NCBI GenBank assembly: GCA_964593905.1
Contig: CAZQLE010000135.1
Span: 1-10,923 of the forward strand
From: CAZQLE01 sp964593905
GTDB lineage: Bacteria; Chloroflexota; Anaerolineae; Anaerolineales; Anaerolineaceae
DNA length: 10,923 nucleotides
Reading direction: 5' to 3'
Shown here in pieces: positions 5,543 to 10,923 of the stretch (position 1 is the first letter of the stretch; each line of letters starts with the position of its first letter). The notes beneath the pieces are model-generated. The model saw nothing but the letters and a program-made list of their open reading frames with translations, made no database searches and was not told where the DNA came from. Both the position numbers and the translations under genes were made by a program.

Positions 5543-6796
5543 ATGAGTGACCTGGCAATCCGTGTGGAGAATCTGGGAAAGCGCTATCGCATCGGTACGC
5601 TGCAAACCTATCGTACGCTGCGTGAATCGATGGGCGAGGTGTTTCGCCGCGGCAGTGTAACGGAGAGCGCGCCGGCTAATTCGTTCTGGGCGCTGCGTGA
5701 CATCTCGTTTGATGTGCGGCAGGGACAGGTGTTGGGGGTCATTGGCCGCAACGGCGCCGGCAAGAGCACACTGCTCAAGATTCTTTCGCGGGTCACCGAC
5801 CCCACCGTGGGCCTGGGTGAAATTCATGGCCGGGTGGGCTCGCTGCTCGAAGTTGGTACCGGTTTTCACCCCGAACTGACCGGCCGCGAAAACATCTTCC
5901 TCAACGGCGCAATTTTGGGGATGAAAAACACTGAGATCCAGCGTAAATTTGACGAAATCGTCGAGTTCTCAGAAGTCGGCACATTTATCGATACCCCGGT
6001 CAAGCGCTATTCCAGCGGCATGTATTTGCGGCTGGCTTTTTCGGTGGCGGCGCATCTCGAACCCGAGATTCTGGTGGTGGATGAGGTGCTGGCGGTGGGT
6101 GATGCTGAGTTTCAGCGCAAGTGTCTGGGGAAAATGGGCGATGTGGCCCAGCAGGGCCGCACGGTGCTGTTTGTCAGCCACAATATGTCGGCCATTCTGC
6201 GCCTGACCCAGGAGTGCATTGTGCTTGAAAAAGGCCGCCTGGCGATGCGCGCCCAGACCTCGGCGGCAGTGGATTATTACCTGTCGCGCGGGTTCTCGCA
6301 GGAAGGCGAGCATCACTGGGCCGAAGATGAAATTCCGCCTTCGGCGGCGCCGTTTAAGCCGCTGGCGGTGCGGGTGTTGAACCCGCAGGGCAAGGTTTCA
6401 GATACGGTGCGCTCGGTGGAGCCCACCACCATTGAGATTGAGTATCAACTGGCGCAGCCGATCACCGGGCTGCGCGTGGGAATTTATTTGATCAGTACCC
6501 GGGGAGAAATTATTTTCACCTCGTTTGACACCGACCAACCCGAAGAATATGAACGCTACGGGTCGCGGCCGGCGGGGCATTACCTCAGCCGCTGTCAGAT
6601 CCCGGCCGATATGTTGAATGAAGGGCGGTATGTCATTGGGGTGAACGCCAGTTCTTTCCGGGTGAAGCGATATTTTGCCGACGAGCAGGCGTTGACGTTT
6701 CATGTTGATGCAGCCGGCGCCCCGGGCACACAGTGGCCCGAACCCCGGCTGGGCCCTGTTCGCCCACGTTTGGAATGGAAGATAGAGGCGGTGTGA
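5543..6796 (+). CDS. wzt: Polysaccharide ABC transporter ATPase with C-terminal Wzt domain
   Basis: A 417-residue, two-domain protein. The ATPase domain has Walker A GRNGAGKST (68-76), the polysaccharide-exporter form of the signature YSSGM (156-160), Walker B ILVVDE (176-181) and the H-loop SHN (212-214). The GSLLEVGTGFHPELTGREN block is typical of Wzt/TagH-type ATPases. Residues about 255-415 form a second beta-rich domain (Wzt_C type), containing RVGIYLISTRGE and MLNEGRYVIGVNAS. In E. coli O8/O9a this domain binds the capped non-reducing end of the chain and makes export depend on chain completion. AAGGTGGAT (5527-5535) lies 8 bases before the ATG. It pairs with the Wzm permease just upstream and ends 2 bases before the glycosyltransferase. 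Confidence 0.94.
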   Translation: MSDLAIRVENLGKRYRIGTLQTYRTLRESMGEVFRRGSVTESAPANSFWALRDISFDVRQGQVLGVIGRNGAGKSTLLKILSRVTDPTVGLGEIHGRVGSLLEVGTGFHPELTGRENIFLNGAILGMKNTEIQRKFDEIVEFSEVGTFIDTPVKRYSSGMYLRLAFSVAAHLEPEILVVDEVLAVGDAEFQRKCLGKMGDVAQQGRTVLFVSHNMSAILRLTQECIVLEKGRLAMRAQTSAAVDYYLSRGFSQEGEHHWAEDEIPPSAAPFKPLAVRVLNPQGKVSDTVRSVEPTTIEIEYQLAQPITGLRVGIYLISTRGEIIFTSFDTDQPEEYERYGSRPAGHYLSRCQIPADMLNEGRYVIGVNASSFRVKRYFADEQALTFHVDAAGAPGTQWPEPRLGPVRPRLEWKIEAV

Positions 6797-6798
6797 GT

Positions 6799-8418
6799 AT
6801 GGCAGTGACGACAAAAGAAGGCATTAAAAACATTCTCGGGCAGATTCCATTTACTGCCGAACTGTACTGGTTGGTTCGTCACCAGGGTAAACCATTGGCG
6901 AGCCGTTTTTCGCTGCGCCATTTGCAGGCCAATCTGCCTGAAATTATGCGCGATGCAACTGCACTGCGCAGTCAGGCCACCCAGGGCAAAAAGGTGCTGC
7001 TGTTTTCCACCCTGCATTACTGGATAGAACATACTGCCTTGCTGGGCATTACCCTTGCCGCGCAGGGCCACCGCGTCAGCCTGGGCTATCTGCCCTATTC
7101 TGAATGGCAGACCCAGATCAACCGTTTTGATCTGCGCCGCCAGAATGTGTATGCCCGCAAGGTATTGGAACAGGCAGCCCCGCTGGTGGATGCAGTCTCG
7201 TTTTTGCCGTCGCGCCCGTCTTATAAACCGCTGCCCGAACCGGTCAAAGAGCTGGTCAAGCATGTCAGCCTGTATGACACGCAGTACACCTTGCAGGTGG
7301 AAGATGTGGATGTGAACAGCGAGACTTACCGGCTGCGGCTGGAACGCAACACCGAGCTGGCGCGCGTGGCGCTGGCTTATCTGCAAACCAACCGCCCAGA
7401 TGTGGTGATCATTCCCAACGGCACAATCATGGAGCTGGGTGTGATGTACCGCCTGGCGCGTTATCTGGGCATTAAAGTGGTGACCTACGAGTTTGGCGAT
7501 CAGCGTCAGCGCATCTGGGTGGCGCAAAATGCCGAAGTGATGCGCCAGGAGACCGACAGCCTGTGGCAGGCGCGGCAAGATACCCCGCTGGCCGAGATCG
7601 AACTGGATAAGCTGCGTCAGTTGTTCATGGCGCGCCAGCGCGGCGCATTGTGGGAAAACTTTGCCCGCCGCTGGCAGGGCACCCCCAACCAGGGGGGTGA
7701 TCAGGCGCGGGCCGCCCTGGGGCTGGATGAACGCCCGGTGGTGCTGCTGGCGACCAATGTATTGGGCGACAGCCTGACCCTGGGCCGCCAGGTGTTCAGC
7801 CACAGCATGGCCGAATGGATCGCACGCACGGTGCAATATTTTGACGGCCGGCCAGATGTGCAACTGGTCATCCGCGTGCATCCCGGTGAGGTGCTCACCC
7901 ACGGGCAGTCGATGGTGGATGTGGTCAAGAGCGTGCTGCCCAAGCTGCCGCCGCATATCCGCTTGATCAAGCCGACCGACGCGATGAACACCTATGACCT
8001 GATCGAGGTGGCGGATGTTGGTCTGGTCTATACGACCACGGTTGGGCTGGAAATGGCCTTGAACGGTTTGCCGGTGGTGGTTGCCGGGCAGACGCACTAT
8101 CGCAGCCGCGGGTTTACCTTTGACCCTGAATCGTGGGTGGCTTATTACAAACAGCTCGGCCAAATACTGGATCACCCCAAACAGTTCCAACTTTCAGAGG
8201 CACAGGTGCAGCGCGCCTGGAATTATGCCTATCGCTTTTTCTTTGAATTTCCGCAGCCCTTCCCGTGGCATCTGGTGCGCATGTGGGAAGATTACAAAAC
8301 CCGGCCGTTGACCAAAGTGCTCGGCCCCGAAGGCCTGGCGCAGTATGGCGCTACGCTGGATTATCTGGTTGGCGCACCGATCAAATGGAACAAGGCGCAA
8401 CCCCAGGAGAGCGCATGA
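6799..8418 (+). CDS. Capsule-polysaccharide-synthesis type GT-B glycosyltransferase
   Basis: A 539-residue soluble protein. The C-terminal half resembles capsule synthesis (KpsC/KpsS, PF05159-like) and other GT-B folds: RVHPGE (359-364) ends a nucleotide-fold strand, then YDLIEVADVGLVYTTT leads to T414-V-G-L-E418 and G423-L-P425-V, the usual donor-phosphate and sugar binding stretch. The N-terminal half starts with a Rossmann-like strand (KKVLLFSTLHYW) and holds RPDVVIIPNG and IKVVTYEFGD, consistent with the acceptor lobe. It probably adds a sugar, perhaps an acidic one, to the exported glycan in the cytoplasm; donor and linkage are unknown. The ATG at 6799 follows GAGG (6785-6788) and lies 2 bases after the wzt stop. 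In-frame starts at 6733 and 6775 would overlap wzt and lack a ribosome site. It overlaps the methyltransferase by ATGA. Confidence 0.72.
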   Translation: MAVTTKEGIKNILGQIPFTAELYWLVRHQGKPLASRFSLRHLQANLPEIMRDATALRSQATQGKKVLLFSTLHYWIEHTALLGITLAAQGHRVSLGYLPYSEWQTQINRFDLRRQNVYARKVLEQAAPLVDAVSFLPSRPSYKPLPEPVKELVKHVSLYDTQYTLQVEDVDVNSETYRLRLERNTELARVALAYLQTNRPDVVIIPNGTIMELGVMYRLARYLGIKVVTYEFGDQRQRIWVAQNAEVMRQETDSLWQARQDTPLAEIELDKLRQLFMARQRGALWENFARRWQGTPNQGGDQARAALGLDERPVVLLATNVLGDSLTLGRQVFSHSMAEWIARTVQYFDGRPDVQLVIRVHPGEVLTHGQSMVDVVKSVLPKLPPHIRLIKPTDAMNTYDLIEVADVGLVYTTTVGLEMALNGLPVVVAGQTHYRSRGFTFDPESWVAYYKQLGQILDHPKQFQLSEAQVQRAWNYAYRFFFEFPQPFPWHLVRMWEDYKTRPLTKVLGPEGLAQYGATLDYLVGAPIKWNKAQPQESA

Positions 8419-9281
8419 GCGAACCTGAAGTAAAACGCCAGGTGCAGCAATTTTACGATCGCGTGGGCTGGCAGATGGAACAGGATGGTTATTACCAGAA
8501 TGCCCGTTATGAAGACCTGCGCCCGGTTTCGCGCGAATATATCCACCGCTGCCATTTGCGCATCACCCCGCTGCTGGCTTATGGCGGGCGGTTTCTGCTG
8601 GATGCCGGGTCGGGGCCGGTGCAGTACCCCGAATATTTGACCTATTCGGAACATTACGATCACCGTGTGTGCGCCGATATTTCGATTGTGGCGCTGCAAG
8701 AAGCGCGCAAGCGTCTGGGCGGGCATGGCCTGTTTGTGGTGGCCGATGTGGCCAATTTGCCCTTTGCACCCGATGTGTTGGATGGCGCGGTATCGCTGCA
8801 TACCCTGCACCACCTGCCCATCGAAGACCAGCAAAAAGCCTACCGCGAGATCCACCGTGCGCTGAAGCCGGGTAAGACCGCGGTGGTGGTGAACGGTTGG
8901 ACCGAATCGAGCCTGATGCGCAAGCTTAAGCCGCTGATGACCCTGATGGAGCGGGTTGGCTCGCAGATTGCCGTCTGGCGTGGGAAGAAACCGGCCGCCG
9001 TGAAAAAAGATGCTGCCGCGCAAAAGAGCGGCGAAGCAAAACCGACCGGCACCTACATTCAAAAAATGGATGCCGACCGGCTGCGCCGTGAGCTGGCGGG
9101 TGAGATGGACCTGGAAATTCGCAGTTGGCGCAGTGTCAATGTGCGTTTTTTGCGGGCCGTCATTCATGCCCCCCTGGCCGGAAAATACTGGCTACGCCTG
9201 CTCTACTGGCTGGAAGAACGCTACCCGGTTTATTTTGGTGAGAACGGACAATACCCCCTGGTAATTGTGCGAAAGAGGTAA
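8415..9281 (+). CDS. Class I SAM-dependent methyltransferase
   Basis: A 288-residue protein of the Methyltransf_11 kind. SAM motif I is LLDAGSG (61-67), the acidic ribose-binding residue is probably D88 in ADIS, motif II has D111 in DVANLPF, and HTLHHLP with YREIHRALKPG follow in order. A Lys/Ala/Pro-rich stretch near residues 191-210 is probably a flexible linker before a C-terminal part that could bind substrate. Placement next to wzt and a glycosyltransferase suggests it methylates a sugar of the exported glycan, either inside the chain or as a terminal cap. The acceptor is not shown by the sequence. AGGAGA (8405-8410) lies 4 bases upstream, and the start overlaps the preceding stop by ATGA, so translation is coupled. 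Confidence 0.88.
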   Translation: MSEPEVKRQVQQFYDRVGWQMEQDGYYQNARYEDLRPVSREYIHRCHLRITPLLAYGGRFLLDAGSGPVQYPEYLTYSEHYDHRVCADISIVALQEARKRLGGHGLFVVADVANLPFAPDVLDGAVSLHTLHHLPIEDQQKAYREIHRALKPGKTAVVVNGWTESSLMRKLKPLMTLMERVGSQIAVWRGKKPAAVKKDAAAQKSGEAKPTGTYIQKMDADRLRRELAGEMDLEIRSWRSVNVRFLRAVIHAPLAGKYWLRLLYWLEERYPVYFGENGQYPLVIVRKR

Positions 9282-9285
9282 TGGG

Positions 9286-9879
9286 ATGTCGGACCAGAAT
9301 GTCAAAAGTGCTGCCCTGACGGTTCAACCGCTGACCCCCGAACGGTGGTCAGACCTGGAAACGCTGTTTGGTGCAAAGGGCGCTTATGGCGGCTGCTGGT
9401 GCATGTACTGGCGTTTGCGCAGCAAGGATTTTAACCAGATGAGCGGTGAACCGAACAAAAGCGCGCTGCACGGCCTGGTGAACAGCGGCCACACGCCGGG
9501 GTTGATCGCTTATGATCCGTCTGCCAACCCGGTGGGCTGGATTTCGCTGGGCCCGCGGGAAGATTTTGTGCGCCTGGAGCGCTCGAAAACGTTGGCGCGG
9601 GTGGATGATCAGCCGGTCTGGTCCATTGTCTGCTTTTACATCAACCGCAAAGAACGCCGCAAAGGGGTCAGCACCGCGCTGATCAAGGCGGCCCTGGCCC
9701 ATGCCCGTGCGCACGGCGCAAAGATTGTGGAAGCCTACCCGAGCATCCCGAAAAGTGAAAATTACCCGGATGTCTATGCTTATACCGGGCTGCTTTCGGC
9801 CTTTCTTAAACTTGGTTTTGTCGAGGCGGCCCGCCGCTCTGAAGCGCGTGCGGTGGTCCGCTATGTATTTGAAGATTAA
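9286..9879 (+). CDS. GNAT family N-acetyltransferase
   Basis: A 197-residue protein with a GNAT fold. The N-terminal block GAYGGCWCMYWRLR (32-45), with C37 and C39, marks a widespread GNAT subfamily of unknown substrate. The acetyl-CoA pyrophosphate loop is R124-R-K-G127-V-S129, after the strand VWSIVCFYI, with Ser where Gly or Ala is common. The C-terminal YTGLLSAFLKLGFVEAAR is the usual closing segment. It could acetylate an amino sugar of the glycan, but this subfamily is also found outside polysaccharide loci, so the link is positional only. It does not look like PseH by motif. GAGGT (9275-9279) lies 6 bases before the ATG at 9286, which is 4 bases after the methyltransferase stop. Confidence 0.85.
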   Translation: MSDQNVKSAALTVQPLTPERWSDLETLFGAKGAYGGCWCMYWRLRSKDFNQMSGEPNKSALHGLVNSGHTPGLIAYDPSANPVGWISLGPREDFVRLERSKTLARVDDQPVWSIVCFYINRKERRKGVSTALIKAALAHARAHGAKIVEAYPSIPKSENYPDVYAYTGLLSAFLKLGFVEAARRSEARAVVRYVFED

Positions 9880-9888
9880 ATAATCCGA

Positions 9889-9909
9889 CGGGCTGCAATG
9901 CTGCGCCCG
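9889..9909 (+). other. GC hairpin between the GNAT gene and pseB
   Basis: CGGGC (9889-9893) can pair with GCCCG (9905-9909) around an 11-base loop. No T-run follows, so it is unlikely to stop transcription; it may mark an RNA processing or pausing site, or be chance. Confidence 0.25.
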
Positions 9910-9934
9910 ATCCTAACCCTTGTGTGGAGCTGCG

Positions 9935-10923
9935 ATGAACTGGAATGATAAAGTTGTATTGATCACCGGTGGCACCGGTTCGTTTGGAAAGAAGTTTGTT
10001 GAGGTGATGTTGAAGGAATATCACCCGGCCAAGATCATTATTTACAGCCGGGATGAGTTGAAACAACACGAGATGCGCGTGGCCGGGTTCAATGACCCCA
10101 GCCTGCGCTACTTCATTGGTGATGTGCGCGACCTGCCGCGGATGCAGCGTGCTTTTGACGGGGTGGATATCGTAGTTCACGCCGCCGCGCTCAAACAGGT
10201 TCCGGCCTGTGAATATAACCCGATGGAAGCGATTAAGACCAATATTCTGGGCAGCCAGAATGTGGTGGATGCGGCGCTGGATAACAATGTCAAAAAAGTT
10301 ATCGCATTAAGCACCGACAAGGCGGTCAACCCGGTTAATCTTTACGGCGCCACCAAGCTGGCGGCCGAGAAACTGTTTGTGCAAAGCAATGCCTATGCGG
10401 GCGGCAAGGCAACCCGCTTCTCCTGTGTTCGTTATGGCAACGTGGTGGGCAGCCGCGGCAGCGTGGTGCCGGTCTTTTTGAACCAGCGCAAAACCGGCAA
10501 GCTGACCATCACCGATGAGCGCATGACCCGTTTCTGGATCTCGCTGGAGCAGGGCGTGCGCTTTGTGATTCGCTGTGCCGAAGAAATGCAGGGTGGTGAG
10601 GTGTTTGTACCCAAGATCCCGAGCATGACGGTTAACGATCTGGCCAGCGCCATTGCGCCGGGGGCAGAGGTAAAGGCCATTGGAATTCGCCCCGGCGAAA
10701 AATTGCACGAAGTGTTGATCTCTGAAGATGAAGCGCGCACCACGGTGGAACTGGATGACATGTTTGTGGTGCAGCCGGAAGAAGCCTTCTGGTTTGCCCG
10801 CCAGTGGGAAAACCGCGGCCAAGCTCTGCCAGATGGTGTTCGCTATGCCAGCAACAACAACGCCGACTGGTTGACGGTGGAAGCCATTCAGAAGATCATC
10901 GCCCCGATTGAAAAAGCATACAA
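9935..10923 (+). CDS. pseB: UDP-N-acetylglucosamine 4,6-dehydratase (inverting), PseB (3' end cut)
   Basis: The frame runs from ATG 9935 off the right edge with 329 residues visible, nearly the full family length (H. pylori PseB has about 333). The cofactor loop is G12-G-T-G15-S-F-G18. The active site reads S126-T127-D128-K129 followed by NPVNLYGATK with Y137 and K141, the PseB/FlaA1 signature. AALKQVPACEYNP and RPGEKLHE are also characteristic. PseB dehydrates and C5-epimerises UDP-GlcNAc to UDP-2-acetamido-2,6-dideoxy-beta-L-arabino-hex-4-ulose, the first step to pseudaminic acid and a branch point to other L-amino-sugars. GGAG (9926-9929) lies 5 bases upstream, and the gap from the GNAT gene is 55 bases. 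pseC, or another use of the 4-keto sugar, should follow beyond the window. Confidence 0.93.
   Translation, partial: MNWNDKVVLITGGTGSFGKKFVEVMLKEYHPAKIIIYSRDELKQHEMRVAGFNDPSLRYFIGDVRDLPRMQRAFDGVDIVVHAAALKQVPACEYNPMEAIKTNILGSQNVVDAALDNNVKKVIALSTDKAVNPVNLYGATKLAAEKLFVQSNAYAGGKATRFSCVRYGNVVGSRGSVVPVFLNQRKTGKLTITDERMTRFWISLEQGVRFVIRCAEEMQGGEVFVPKIPSMTVNDLASAIAPGAEVKAIGIRPGEKLHEVLISEDEARTTVELDDMFVVQPEEAFWFARQWENRGQALPDGVRYASNNNADWLTVEAIQKIIAPIEKAY

Noticed and set aside
6700..8190. 496-codon open frame on the minus strand opposite the glycosyltransferase
   Set aside because: Its translation is rich in His, Gln and Arg with no recognisable domain, the + strand frame has clear GT-B motifs, and long antisense frames are common opposite GC-rich genes.
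9286..9879. GNAT protein as PseH of a pseudaminic acid pathway
   Set aside because: Motifs match the GGCWCMYWR GNAT subfamily; being next to pseB is not enough.
1..10923. CRISPR array, transposase, integrase, phage or toxin-antitoxin genes
   Set aside because: No regularly spaced repeats beyond the two-copy 11-bp tandem, and no coding frame with recombinase, phage or toxin motifs was found.

Overview
The window is bacterial DNA of moderately high GC, with Shine-Dalgarno-led genes and sigma70-type promoters. All protein genes lie on the + strand; the only minus-strand gene is a tRNA. No gene fixes the taxon. The tRNA lacks an encoded CCA end, an ABC-2 type polysaccharide exporter is present, and an intergenic stretch resembles dispersed palindromic repeats known from many environmental bacteria. 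My weak guess is a Chloroflexota-like (Anaerolineae-type) or similar environmental bacterium; this is inference only.

Left part (1-2650), housekeeping and accessory genes: the C-terminal tail of an isoprenylcysteine carboxyl methyltransferase-like membrane protein, a CPBP (CAAX/Abi) intramembrane protease, then a likely three-gene operon. That operon encodes a small Zn-ribbon plus helix-hairpin-helix protein related to the RNA polymerase alpha C-terminal domain, a RibD-C/dihydrofolate-reductase-like reductase, and a YgiN/ABM-type monooxygenase.

Middle (2651-3143), non-coding but dense: two palindromic repeat elements, then a complete minus-strand tRNA-Glu(CUC) unit with consensus promoter, tRNA and rho-independent terminator. 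Back to back with it is the + strand promoter of a long operon. Exactly between the two promoters sit two tandem copies of an 11-bp repeat, and a 15-bp palindrome covers the predicted start site of the operon.

Right part (3144-10923+), a surface polysaccharide operon of at least eight genes with overlaps or short gaps: a winged-helix regulator with a possible Rossmann-like C-terminal half; a GDP-L-fucose-synthase-like reductase; the Wzm permease and Wzt ATPase (with C-terminal carbohydrate-binding-type domain) of an ABC polysaccharide exporter; a capsule-synthesis-type GT-B protein; a SAM methyltransferase; a GNAT acetyltransferase; and PseB, UDP-GlcNAc 4,6-dehydratase (inverting), cut by the right edge. 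Together they suggest synthesis of deoxy-sugar precursors, glycan assembly and modification, and export of a finished chain. No polymerase, initiating transferase or flippase is visible, so the locus must continue to the right. No wholly new system is evident; the least ordinary elements are the regulatory architecture at 3012-3140 and the regulator's C-terminal half.
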